Shown: positions 1-7,899, counted from the first letter of the stretch. The stretch is DNA of 18,698 nucleotides from CAZNQW01 sp964575225 (GCA_964575225.1 CAZNQW010000051.1:1-18698); one strand, 5' to 3'. The notes: generated from the sequence alone by a model not told the origin. Numbers and translations are program-made.

Positions 1-1568
1 TGGTGTCTGTTTTGCTGGACGGTTCGGCCCAGGTTCAGACGGTGCGTCTGGGGCGCGTGCTGGCCGTGGATATTCTCGACGAGCGGGGGGCGAGGGACCT
101 ACGCTTTTTCCTGCAGACTGCTTTGACGCAAGAGGACTATCGGCAGGTGACGGTGCGCTTGACGCCGGGCGAGCACGATCTGTCGGTGAGCTATATCGCG
201 CCGGCGCCCACCTGGCGGGTGTCCTATCGGTTGGTGACGGGCGAGCGGCCGGGGGGCGAGGCGGACACGCGGCTGTTGGGCTGGGGGATTTTCGACAACC
301 GGCTGGAGGAGGACCTGACCGACATCTCGCTGTCGCTGGTGGCCGGGATGCCGATCTCGTTTGTCTACGATCTGTACACACCGTTTACGCCCGAGCGTCC
401 CAAGGTGCAGGAAGAGGCGCGGGTGGCAGCAGCGCCCGTCGAATTTGGGGCCAAGATGATGATGAGGGACGCCGGCGCGGAATTTGATACCGTGCAGGCG
501 CGGGGAGCTGCGGCTGAGATGGCTGCGCCTGCCATGCAGGCCCGTGCCATGCGGGCGATGACTCCCGCCGCCATGGCAGCCGCTGCGCCGGTGCAGGCCA
601 GCGGCGAGTCGCTGGGCGAACTGTTTCAGTACAATATTGGCACACCGGTCACGGTGGGCCGGGGGCAATCGGCGATGGTGCCCATTGTGTCGGTCCAACT
701 CAGCTCCAAGAAGGACCTGCTGTACAATGGGGCCAAGATGGCCGCCCATCCGGTGGCAACCCTGCGCCTGACCAATGAATCGGGCATGACGCTGGAGCGG
801 GGACCGGTGACAGTGATCGAAGCGGGGGAGTACGTGGGCGAGGCGGTGTTGCCTTTTACCGCCGACCGCGGTGAGATCGTCGTGCCCTATGCCGTGGAAC
901 TGGGCGCCAAGGTACGCGAGTCGCGAGCCTCGCGGCGGCAGATCCATGGCTTGAGCATCAAGGGCGCCTACCTGACTGTGGAGGAGTGGGAGATCCGAAC
1001 GACCACGTATCAGGTCAACAACGGCACGGTAAAACCCCTGGCGGTGCTGGTCGAGCATCCGCGCTCCGAGTCCTTTGACCTGGTCGAGCCGTCGCAGCCT
1101 CAGGAGACGACGGACGCTCACTGGCGCTTTGAGGTCAGGGTGGACGCCCAGGCGGAGGCCAAGCTTGCGGTGGTCGAGCGCCAATTGGTGCGGCGCCGCG
1201 AAGAGCTGCGCAATCAGTCGTATGCCGGGCTGGAAGCCTATTTGAAACAGGGCTTGCTCGACCGCCGTGCTCACGACCAGTTGGTGCAACTCCTCAGCTT
1301 GGAGCAGCGGGTGGCCGATCAGAGGAAACAATTAAAAGATTTGGAACAGGAACGGGCCAAGATCTATGCCGCCCAGCAACAGGTGCAGGGCAATATGCAG
1401 GCGCTGGGCACGACCGGCAAGGAGGGCGCCTTGCGCGCCCGTTACGTGGAGCAGTTGGAGACATCGGAAAACCGGCTCAAGCTGCTGGCCCAAGAGGAAA
1501 TCGCCATCCAGGGCAGGGTGCAGGAGCTGGAGGCCGAAATCCAGGCGTTGTTGGCCAGGCTGAGTTAG
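1..1568 (+). CDS. DUF4139 domain protein (MuiA-like), 5' partial
   Basis: The reading frame is open to the window edge, so the N-terminus is missing; the GTG at 3 is only the first possible codon. The visible ~521 residues begin inside a beta-rich DUF4139 region with the family-type stretch YIAPAPTWRVSYRL near residues 64-77. An Ala/Met-rich low-complexity linker (about 138-200) interrupts it, and the domain resumes at FQYNIGTPVTVGRG. A charged coiled coil fills about residues 390-521. Members of this family (often named mucoidy inhibitor MuiA) usually also carry an N-terminal DUF4140 domain, which would lie upstream of the window. Having the long coiled coil at the C-terminus rather than between the two domains is somewhat unusual. 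The biochemical role of the family is unknown. The gene ends 12 bases before a hairpin terminator shared with the convergent Fe-S gene. Confidence 0.8.
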   Translation, partial: VSVLLDGSAQVQTVRLGRVLAVDILDERGARDLRFFLQTALTQEDYRQVTVRLTPGEHDLSVSYIAPAPTWRVSYRLVTGERPGGEADTRLLGWGIFDNRLEEDLTDISLSLVAGMPISFVYDLYTPFTPERPKVQEEARVAAAPVEFGAKMMMRDAGAEFDTVQARGAAAEMAAPAMQARAMRAMTPAAMAAAAPVQASGESLGELFQYNIGTPVTVGRGQSAMVPIVSVQLSSKKDLLYNGAKMAAHPVATLRLTNESGMTLERGPVTVIEAGEYVGEAVLPFTADRGEIVVPYAVELGAKVRESRASRRQIHGLSIKGAYLTVEEWEIRTTTYQVNNGTVKPLAVLVEHPRSESFDLVEPSQPQETTDAHWRFEVRVDAQAEAKLAVVERQLVRRREELRNQSYAGLEAYLKQGLLDRRAHDQLVQLLSLEQRVADQRKQLKDLEQERAKIYAAQQQVQGNMQALGTTGKEGALRARYVEQLETSENRLKLLAQEEIAIQGRVQELEAEIQALLARLS

Positions 1569-1580
1569 GTTACTCAATAG

Positions 1581-1614
1581 AAACCCGGCAGATAGATGTC
1601 CATCTGCCGGGTTT
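1581..1614. terminator. Bidirectional hairpin terminator
   Basis: A perfect 13-bp stem (AAACCCGGCAGAT at 1581-1593 with its complement at 1602-1614) encloses an 8-base loop. A-rich and T-rich stem ends give short U tracts in both directions. It lies between two convergent genes and can serve both. Confidence 0.85.
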
Positions 1615-1641
1615 TGTCGGTGTTTTGCGACGCTGCCCCGA

Positions 1642-2178
1642 TCAGGCGCTGGCTTCAGCAAGCATGTCGAGCAAGGCCTGTCGCTTGTCCGCATAGGCGT
1701 CGTCGTCAAAGAGGGGGGTGCAGGCCTGGACATCAGCCTCGCCCACGGTGACTTTGCTGGCAAAGGCAAAGCAGGTGGGATGCCCGCACAGCCTGCAATT
1801 GGTCTGCGGCAGGAGCTGATAGATTTCCATGGCTACCAGGCGCTTGCGAGATCTGTCCAGAGGGGTGAGGTTCTCGCGGTCCATCCAGATGCGATTGATC
1901 TCGCTGATGATCTTTTCGAGTTCGATGGTGGCCGTATCGCGGTCGGGCACCTGACTGACGGTGATCTCGTGGGACTTTAGGGCCACGCCACGATCGTTCA
2001 CACGGATGACCACCTGTTTGGCGGTGGGGCTGTAGAGGGCGTCGGGCCAGAGGGCGTTCAAGTAGGGGAACACGTCGCTAATATCGTCGGCAAAGACGGC
2101 GGTGGCATTCCAATTGGCCGAGTCGGGATGGCAGCCCGGAGTCTCCAGGCGGAGTTCGTAATCTTTGGCAATGAACAC
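1642..2178 (-). CDS. Small (Fe-S)-binding protein, CODH/ACS gamma-type cluster motif
   Basis: A 178-residue protein. Its C-terminal third carries NCRLCGHPTCFAFA (residues 127-140) and a later Cys153, giving C128-x2-C131-x4-C136-x16-C153. This is the pattern of the PF04060 4Fe-4S domain found at the N-terminus of the corrinoid Fe-S protein large subunit of CODH/acetyl-CoA synthase and in RnfB. The N-terminal ~110 residues are not recognised. The start is GTG at 2178, chosen because GGAGG lies 8 bases upstream on the minus strand. No CODH/ACS partner genes are nearby, so an electron-transfer role is only inferred. It has its own promoter (2251-2279) and shares the 1581-1614 terminator. Confidence 0.8.
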   Translation of the reverse strand: MFIAKDYELRLETPGCHPDSANWNATAVFADDISDVFPYLNALWPDALYSPTAKQVVIRVNDRGVALKSHEITVSQVPDRDTATIELEKIISEINRIWMDRENLTPLDRSRKRLVAMEIYQLLPQTNCRLCGHPTCFAFASKVTVGEADVQACTPLFDDDAYADKRQALLDMLAEASA

Positions 2179-2250
2179 GGGATATTCCTCCTGATATGTG
2201 CAGGGTTCTTACCCTCCAGAATTGTCAGGAAGGAGGGCAGCGCTGGACCT

Positions 2251-2279
2251 AGTGTACCATGGGATGGCGCTGGTGTCAA
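2251..2279 (-). promoter_or_regulatory. Sigma70-type promoter for the Fe-S protein gene
   Basis: On the minus strand a perfect TTGACA (complement of 2274-2279) and TACACT (complement of 2251-2256) are separated by exactly 17 bases. They lie about 70 bases upstream of the GTG start at 2178. Confidence 0.75.
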
Positions 2280-2301
2280 AAGTCGGATCGGGAAAGCGGC
2301 A

Positions 2302-2329
2302 TTGACAAGATTCGGAATGAAGGTATAAT
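2302..2329 (+). promoter_or_regulatory. Consensus sigma70-type promoter for the envelope operon
   Basis: TTGACA at 2302-2307 and TATAAT at 2324-2329 match the consensus perfectly, with a 16-base spacer. Predicted initiation near 2336 leaves a ~120-base leader before the gene at 2457. The leader holds a perfect 14-bp palindrome at 2363-2376 (CGCCCTC/GAGGGCG). The promoter is back-to-back with the minus-strand promoter at 2251-2279. Confidence 0.85.
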
Positions 2330-2456
2330 ATTCTCGAGCATTCTGAAATACCGAATGTGGATCGCCCTCGAGGGCGGGGACATGGACTCAGCCTTGCTTG
2401 TGGAATCCCGTCCCTATCGAAGCCGAATTTGAGTCTACATAAAAGGAGAGCTGTGG

Positions 2457-3419
2457 ATGGGCAAACAGGTGTGTTGCGTTTGTCAAAAGGAGGTAGGTGA
2501 GGAGGCGCCTCGAATCGGGCGGCGGGCCTATTGCGAGGAGCACTATGCCAAAGTGCAGCGCGATCGGGGCAGCGTGTGGCGGACCAGCTTGCTGGTGCTG
2601 GTCGGCCTGATCGTCTTTGCCGGGGCAGTGGCCCTCCTCGACAAGTGGATCGATATGACGCTGGGGGGGCCGGTGTTGGTCTTGGCCGGTGTAATTTTGG
2701 CTCTCATTCCAGCGGTCATCTGGTTGGCTTTTTTCTACCTCCAGGATCTGTTGGAACCGGAGCCCAAGCGCTATGTGTTGGGCGTGTTTCTGATTGGCGC
2801 CCTGTTGGCCAGCGCCGTGGGCATTCCTGTGGTGCGCAACCTGTTCCGCGTACAGGATTGGCTGGGGACCAACCTGTTGGTGAACCTGCTGGGTTCGATC
2901 CTGGTGGTGGGCTTTACTCAGGAGTTTCTCAAATACGCAGCGGTGCGTTATAGCGTCTATCTGCTGCCCGAGTTTGACGAACGGATGGACGGCATCCTCT
3001 ATGGGACGGCCGCCGGGCTGGGCTATGCCACCATGCTCAATATCCAGTATGTGGTGAACAGCGGTGGCGTGGATCCGGGCATGGGCGTGGTGCGCATCGT
3101 GATCACCGCACTGGCCCAGGCCAGTTTTGCCGGCATCAGCGGCTTTTTCTTGGCACGGGCCAAGTTCGAGGATGAGCCCGTGTGGTGGTTGCCGTTGGGG
3201 CTCTCGGTGGCGGCGGCGCTCAACGGGCTCTTTACCGTGACGTTGGGCGGACTGACGCGCACACGAGCGATGGTCCTGGGGCAGGCGGCAGCCCCCTGGG
3301 GTGGGTTGGTGCTGGCGGGCCTGTTTGCCGTCGGTATTCTGGCCATCCTGCTCGTGTTGACGCGACGGGTTAGTCGGCTGGCTTCCAGTGGCGGGCCGGC
3401 GGTCGTAGAAAGGGGTTGA
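2457..3419 (+). CDS. PrsW-family membrane protein with N-terminal zinc finger, probable pseudoprotease
   Basis: A 320-residue polytopic membrane protein with about eight hydrophobic segments from residue 42 onward. It resembles PrsW intramembrane metalloproteases (the CAAX protease/APH-1 superfamily) through QEFLK at 155-159 and DGILYGTAAGLGYATMLN at 178-195. The usual catalytic residues appear substituted: EExxK is QExxK, the Glu of the GFAxxEN motif is Leu194, the first conserved His is Gln221 (LAQASFAGISG), and the last His of HGxxD/N is Asn256 (LNGLFT). The N-terminal ~30 residues form a CxxC...CxxH finger (C6, C9, C26, H29) on the likely cytoplasmic face. ATG at 2457 has GGAG 8 bases upstream. 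It opens a tightly packed operon (4 bases to the next gene). In active homologues PrsW cleaves anti-sigma factors; here a binding or scaffold role is more likely than proteolysis. Confidence 0.75.
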   Translation: MGKQVCCVCQKEVGEEAPRIGRRAYCEEHYAKVQRDRGSVWRTSLLVLVGLIVFAGAVALLDKWIDMTLGGPVLVLAGVILALIPAVIWLAFFYLQDLLEPEPKRYVLGVFLIGALLASAVGIPVVRNLFRVQDWLGTNLLVNLLGSILVVGFTQEFLKYAAVRYSVYLLPEFDERMDGILYGTAAGLGYATMLNIQYVVNSGGVDPGMGVVRIVITALAQASFAGISGFFLARAKFEDEPVWWLPLGLSVAAALNGLFTVTLGGLTRTRAMVLGQAAAPWGGLVLAGLFAVGILAILLVLTRRVSRLASSGGPAVVERG

Positions 3420-3423
3420 GGCC

Positions 3424-4023
3424 ATGACAACCAAGGCAACAATAAGAACGCGACAGGACCGCTGGGCCGATTGGGCCGTCATCGGTGTGTTGATTGTGGC
3501 GCTGCTACTGGGCTGGGCCTTGATGCTGGTGGTCCAGGGCCAACGGGCGACTTTTGCGGATGCTGATACGGGGCTCACGCTGCGTTATCCGAAGGGTTGG
3601 ATGCAAAAAAGCGACGACCGGCTCCTCTTCCAGGCTGCAGACCCCAGTTCGGGCGAGTTCAATACCACCTATCAAGTACGGGTGCAGCCGATGGAGGCGA
3701 GTGGGGCTGTGACTTCAACCCTGGCCTCGGTGCTGAATTCTGCCTCGCTGGCGCGCGCTCAGGAGGGGACCGCCTTCCGCATGCTCGACTTGAAGGAGGG
3801 CAAGGCGGTGAACCGGCGCCCGACAATGGAAGCCACCTATGTCTATGTGGTCGACAGTGCGGACTTTTTTTCGCAGCAACTGCCCGTGGTGGTGATGGGC
3901 CTGGACATCGCTGTGGCCGAAGGCGACCAGGCGTACCTGTATAGCCTACTGGCCAGCCAGGATAATTTTGACGAGGCCGAGCGGGATTTTCGCCGATTTG
4001 TGGCTCGGGCCGAGCTGCAGTGA
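3424..4023 (+). CDS. Membrane-anchored PsbP/MOG1-like protein of unknown function
   Basis: A 199-residue protein with a charged N-terminus, one transmembrane helix at about residues 15-38, then a soluble extracytoplasmic domain. The domain opens with FADADTGLTLRYPKGW, an opening seen in many PsbP/MOG1-fold and DUF1795-like extracytoplasmic proteins; the fold is inferred from that pattern and the length. No catalytic motif is visible. It starts 4 bases after the PrsW-like gene and ends 13 bases before the serine protease start, so the three are very likely co-transcribed and may act together in the envelope. Confidence 0.7.
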   Translation: MTTKATIRTRQDRWADWAVIGVLIVALLLGWALMLVVQGQRATFADADTGLTLRYPKGWMQKSDDRLLFQAADPSSGEFNTTYQVRVQPMEASGAVTSTLASVLNSASLARAQEGTAFRMLDLKEGKAVNRRPTMEATYVYVVDSADFFSQQLPVVVMGLDIAVAEGDQAYLYSLLASQDNFDEAERDFRRFVARAELQ

Positions 4024-4036
4024 AAGGATGCGCATC

Positions 4037-6282
4037 ATGAAACGAACCCTGCAACTCTTGAGTATTCCGATCATCGTCGCGCTGCTGCTGGTGGGGCTGA
4101 CGCCTACTCTGGCCCTGGACCGTAGCGCTCGCCTCGAGGTGATGTCGGGTGTGGTCCAGATCTCGCTCGTCAAGATCGACGGGGGTGAGGTGTACTATCT
4201 GCCCTGGGGCTCGGGCACGATCATCAGTCCGGATGGCCTGATTCTGACCAACTGCCATGTGGCCGATCCCCTTGCCTTTGGTTTTTCGACCGCAGAGGTG
4301 CCCGACTATGATTATCTGGGCATCGGCTTGACTGTGCGTTCTGATCAGCCCCCCCAATTGGCCTATTTGGGCGAGGCGGTGCAGGTGGACCCCTATCTCG
4401 ATCTGGCTGTAGTGCGCATCACCAACAGGGTGGACGGGACGAACGTCAAGCCCGAAAGTCTCAACCTGCCCTACGTGGAACGGGGTGATTCCGATCTCAT
4501 CGAGGTGGGTGACGAACTTAATATCTTTGGCTACCCGGGTATCGGCGGCGATACGGTGACCTTTACCGACGGTGTGGTTAGTGGCTTTACGCTGGATGCG
4601 GCAATCACGGGCCGGGCTTGGATCAAGACCGACGCCAGCATCTCGGGCGGCAACAGTGGCGGCACGGCGGTCGATGCTCAGGGCTTCCTGGTGGGTGTGC
4701 CCACCCGCGCCGGCGACGTCGATTGCCGTCCGGTGACTGATACGACCGGCGATGGGATTATCGACGACCGCGATAGCTGCGTGCCCATCGGTGGGTTCAT
4801 CAANNNNNNNNNNCATTGCGGCCCGTGGCTTTGGCCGAGCCGCTGATCGAGCGCGCCCGCTTGGGGCTGCCCGACGTGGGCAAGAAGGATCCAGGCCGGG
4901 AATCGCCGGGGGTGACGGGAACCAGCCGCTTCTTTACCCTGTTTTTTGCGCCCAGCGTCAACGAGCTGAATCAGCCGACGTCGGTGGTCCGCAGCCTTCC
5001 GTCCGGTTCTCGGTCGCTGTATCTGTTCTTTGACTATGAGAACATGTCACCCAGCGATACGTTGGAAATGAGGGTGTGGATCAATGGTGTCGAGGCGCCC
5101 GATTGGGGACTCCCTCGCGGGGCCTGGGGCGGCGGCGCGCAAGGCACCTGGTGGGTCGGATGGAATGATGCCGATTTTGGCGATGGCGTGTACCGTCTGG
5201 TGCTCTATAGCAATGACCTCAAGATGGCCGAGGCCGAGATCGAGATCGGCGGTAGGCCCACTCGAGCCCCGACCTTTTCCAACATTCGCCTGGGGTTGGA
5301 GACCACCACTTCGGGCGACGTCCGTGAGGCAGCGGTGCTGTTCCCCACTGGCACCAAGACCCTGTACGCAGCCTTTGACTATGCCAATATGAGCAATGGC
5401 CTCCAATGGACTCGAGCGTGGTTGGTGGATGGCCAGGAGGCGTTGCGAAGGGATGAGAATTGGTCCTCGGGAGCGGCGGGCACCTTCTCGATGGAACTCA
5501 CGAGCCAGCAGGGACTGGAACCCGGCGCGTATCGCCTCAATCTGTACATTGCCGGTGATCTGGTGGCTACCTCCAATTTCTGGGTGACCGGAGGGGAGGG
5601 GATTGGAGCGTCCTTTGGTCCGGTCCTGTTTGCAGAGGGCATCGACCGCCAGGGCAATCCCGTCAACGCGGCAAACAGTTTTCCCTCGGGGTTGCCCGAG
5701 CTGTACGCCTTTTCTGAATACAGCGGAATGGAAAGCGGCATGGAACTCGGTGTGAACTGGTACCTCGATGGCGAAGCGATCATCTCAGACCCCTACGATT
5801 GGGATGGCGACAGCGAGGGGGTGTGGAATTACTATATCTATTCCAACGACGGAGCCCTGCCCGATGGACAATACGACATCGAGCTTCTGGTCGAGGGGCA
5901 GGTGTTGCAGAAGGGCAGCACCGTCCTTGGCACAGGCGTCCAGCCTACGCCAGTCCCCAGCACGAATCCCCGGGATGGTGTGCAGTTCCAGGGGATTATC
6001 GCCGATCTGGATACCGGCCGGCCGATCCCGGGGGCCATGTTCCTGGTGCTGATGCCCGGCATCACCCTGGATACCTTTCAATGGACCGACGCCGAGCTGT
6101 ACACGTCGGCTGAGGCCGATCAGAGTGGGTTTTTTAAGCTACCCCGTCTATTGGCCCGCGGCGACTGCTATACGATGATCATTGGCGCCGAAGGCTATTG
6201 GATGTATGGCGAGGATGATGTGTGCATCGGTTCGGATACGGCAGCGCTGATTGACCTGCCCATTCGGTTGGAAGCCGAATAG
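4037..6282 (+). CDS. Secreted HtrA-like serine protease with C-terminal beta repeats (interrupted by assembly gap)
   Basis: The start is ATG at 4037, which has GAAAGG about 9 bases upstream; the ATG at 4028 lacks that spacing. Residues 1-27 form a signal peptide. A trypsin-like domain follows with an intact triad: His74 (LTNCHV), Asp122 (YLDLAVV) and Ser207 (SGGNSGG). A Ca-loop-like stretch, DTTGDGIIDDRD (235-246), is flanked by Cys230 and Cys248. After a 10-N gap the frame resumes with LRPVALAEPLIERAR, as expected for the end of the protease domain, so this is one gene. Three ~105-residue beta repeats follow (about 4927-5250, 5272-5589, 5611-5934), each with a FxSG..LYxxFxYxxM opening and a GxYxLxL strand. 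Then come a PTPVPS linker and a C-terminal carboxypeptidase-regulatory-like domain (about 5980-6282). The likely role is cleavage of envelope or extracellular protein with the repeats binding substrate; no PDZ domain is visible. Confidence 0.8.
4804..4813. other. Scaffold gap (10 N) inside the serine protease gene
   Basis: Ten ambiguous bases act as a placeholder. Upstream coding is in frame 2 and downstream coding in frame 1. For one continuous protein the true gap must therefore be 2 modulo 3 bases long, not 10. The protein junction (GFI before, LRPVALAEPLIE after) suggests only a few residues may be missing. Confidence 0.95.
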
Positions 6283-6301
6283 ATTCTTCTTGGGCAATAC
6301 G

Positions 6302-6343
6302 AACCCCCGGCTCGCGCTGTGGCGCAGGCCGGGGGTTTTCTTC
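6302..6343 (+). terminator. Strong intrinsic terminator after the envelope operon
   Basis: A 10-bp stem (AACCCCCGGC at 6302-6311, complement 6328-6337) has an inner GCGC/GCGC helix in its loop. A pyrimidine-rich TTTTCTTCTTGTT tail follows. It lies 19 bases after the serine protease stop. On the minus strand it also sits just past the aminotransferase stop, but the U tract there is weak. Confidence 0.85.
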
Positions 6344-6367
6344 TTGTTCGCGGATGGCCAAAGGAAT

Positions 6368-7522
6368 CTAGAGGGGATCTACCCCTGCTGCCAGAAGATC
6401 GGTCAGGCAGGCATCGACCTGCCTCAGGCCGGCGGCAAAGATCTCGGGCGTCTGGCCAATGCCGATGCGCAAGCTGTGCTCGATGCCAAAGGCCGACCCG
6501 GGAGCGAGCATCGTCCCGTACTCCTCGGCCAGCTTGTTGGCCAGCTCCAGGGAGGGGATGTCGAGATTGTAGCGCAGGAGGGCCAGGAGCCCGGCCCGGG
6601 GCGGCGTCCAGGACAGGAGGCCGTCGTACCCGTCGATCCAGGCTTGAGCGCGGGCCAGGTTTTCGGCCACGATGCGGTGGTTGCGGGCCACGATCTGATC
6701 GCGATGGCGCAGGGCGAGGATGGCCAGGGCGTCGTTCAGTTTGCCCGGGCTCAACGAGACATAATCGCGCATGCCCCAACAGCGGCTGACGACGTCGGCG
6801 GGGGCCGCCATCCATCCGAGCCGTAGGCCGGGTAGGCCAAAAGGCTTGGACAGGGTGCCCACACTGATGCCCAACGGACCCAAGTTGTAGAAGGGTGGGG
6901 GCAGCGGTTCGCCGCCGGGCATGGACAGCCAGCGGTAGGCTTCGTCGCTGAGGACTTGGGCGCCCACTGACTCGGCGATGGCATAGACCCGTTGCAGGTC
7001 GGCAGCCGAGAGCATGGCGCCGGTGGGATTGTGGGGGGTGTTGATGACGATCAGCCGGGTGGCGGGGCGCAGCAGGCGCTCCAAGTCTTCGACGTCGTAG
7101 GAAAAGCCGGTTTCTGGAAGGATCCGCCACAGATCAACCTCGCAGCCGATGGCGCGTGCCACGCTGTAGAGCTGTTGGTAGGCCGGGTAGGGGGCAACCA
7201 CGTGGTCACCGGAGTCAAGCAGGGTGTTGAACAGAAGAAAGTTGGCTTCGATGGCGCCGGTGGTCACCAGGATGTTCTCTGCTGTGCAGTGGTCATAGGT
7301 ATCGGCCAGAAGCGAGCGCAGTTCGTGCGTACCGCAGGCTTCGCCATAGCCCAGGCGCAGGTTGAGAAGGCGGTCCAGGGTCACCTGTCGCGTGTCGGGC
7401 GGTTCCATCTCTAGCAGTTCGTGGACGGTTAGCGGGTAGATGCCGCTTTCGGCAATGTCATAGGCGACCTTGATTTCGTAGGTCGTCATCCAACGTTCCA
7501 GGGCAAACGGTTCTATTTTCAT
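6368..7522 (-). CDS. PLP-dependent class I/II aminotransferase
   Basis: A 384-residue fold-type I PLP enzyme of normal length for the family. Visible motifs are NTPHNPTG at 161-168 (Asn165 contacts the PLP ring oxygen), SDEAYRWL at 192-199 (Asp193 contacts the pyridine nitrogen, Tyr196), GTLSKPFGLPGLRLGW at 222-237 (Lys226 forms the Schiff base, Arg234 binds phosphate) and a C-terminal LRIGIG with the likely substrate-carboxylate Arg. The opening FALERWMTTYE...DIAESGI resembles VioD/capreomycidine synthase-like aminotransferases, but the substrate cannot be assigned. ATG at 7522 has GAGGAGG 5 bases upstream. It has its own promoter at 7550-7578 and appears monocistronic. Confidence 0.88.
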   Translation of the reverse strand: MKIEPFALERWMTTYEIKVAYDIAESGIYPLTVHELLEMEPPDTRQVTLDRLLNLRLGYGEACGTHELRSLLADTYDHCTAENILVTTGAIEANFLLFNTLLDSGDHVVAPYPAYQQLYSVARAIGCEVDLWRILPETGFSYDVEDLERLLRPATRLIVINTPHNPTGAMLSAADLQRVYAIAESVGAQVLSDEAYRWLSMPGGEPLPPPFYNLGPLGISVGTLSKPFGLPGLRLGWMAAPADVVSRCWGMRDYVSLSPGKLNDALAILALRHRDQIVARNHRIVAENLARAQAWIDGYDGLLSWTPPRAGLLALLRYNLDIPSLELANKLAEEYGTMLAPGSAFGIEHSLRIGIGQTPEIFAAGLRQVDACLTDLLAAGVDPL

Positions 7523-7549
7523 GACGTCCTCCTCTACGGGGATGACGCT

Positions 7550-7578
7550 ATTGTAGCACAGGATTTAGCCGTCGACAA
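7550..7578 (-). promoter_or_regulatory. Promoter for the aminotransferase
   Basis: On the minus strand, TTGTCG (complement of 7573-7578), a 17-base spacer and TACAAT (complement of 7550-7555), preceded by TGC as an extended -10. Initiation is predicted near 7543, leaving a ~20-base leader containing the ribosome binding site. Confidence 0.65.
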
Positions 7579-7655
7579 ATGGCTTGGGGGTGTCCTAGGG
7601 CGGTCGACGTCTGCCGGGCGTGATACGCCGCGCTTGGCAGGCTTGAGGTAGGGAT

Positions 7656-7709
7656 GGCGAAAGGGAAGCAGGCTTCGCCCGCTTTCGTCATGCCCGCGAA
7701 AGCGGGCAT
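7656..7709. repeat. REP-like element with competing hairpins
   Basis: Three overlapping inverted repeats: GGCGAA/TTCGCC (7656-7661 with 7674-7679), CCCGCTTTCG/CGAAAGCGGG (7678-7687 with 7697-7706) and ATGCCCGC-GAAA-GCGGGCAT (7690-7709). The last two share bases and cannot form together. The core GTCATGCCCGCGAAAGCGGG resembles the dispersed GTCATTCCCGCGAAAGCGGG-type palindromes known from many bacterial genomes. It lies in the 437-base spacer between divergent genes, where no gene is seen. Confidence 0.65.
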
Positions 7710-7780
7710 CCATTCTTCTTATCCTCCACTCGCTGGGTCCAGACCTCTGAGAGTCGTGCTTCTTTGCGGCGCAGGGCATT

Positions 7781-7806
7781 TGTCGGGGTGCGCGCGCACC
7801 CCGACA
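7781..7806. repeat. Perfect 26-bp palindrome
   Basis: TGTCGGGGTGCGC followed directly by its exact reverse complement, with no spacer. It is bracketed by GCAGGGC (7771-7777) and GCCCTGC (7818-7824), so a larger nested structure is possible. It lies about 94 bases upstream of the -35 of the HD-domain gene. Function unknown; a dimer operator or a repeat core are both possible. Confidence 0.7.
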
Positions 7807-7899
7807 CCCCGCGCCGGGCCCTGCGGCCCCGGACCCCGCATGTAAGGCGTTGCCCGGTCGAGATCCGGTTGCGTGCGAGGCGACGCGACCCGGCAGGGT

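Noticed and set aside
99..1331. 410-codon minus-strand open frame
   Set aside because: Antisense to the DUF4139 gene, His/Arg/Gln-rich translation typical of the complement of GC-rich coding DNA, no recognisable domain.
2388..3578. 396-codon minus-strand open frame
   Set aside because: Antisense to the PrsW-like gene; low-complexity His/Gln-rich product and no promoter or ribosome binding site.
4816..6282. Separate gene starting at TTG 4816
   Set aside because: No ribosome binding site can be seen, no signal peptide, and the first residues complete the protease domain; better explained as the continuation of the gene across the N gap.
7678..7824. CRISPR-like repeat spacing in the palindrome-rich spacer
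   Set aside because: The palindromes differ from one another and there is no regular direct repeat with unique spacers.
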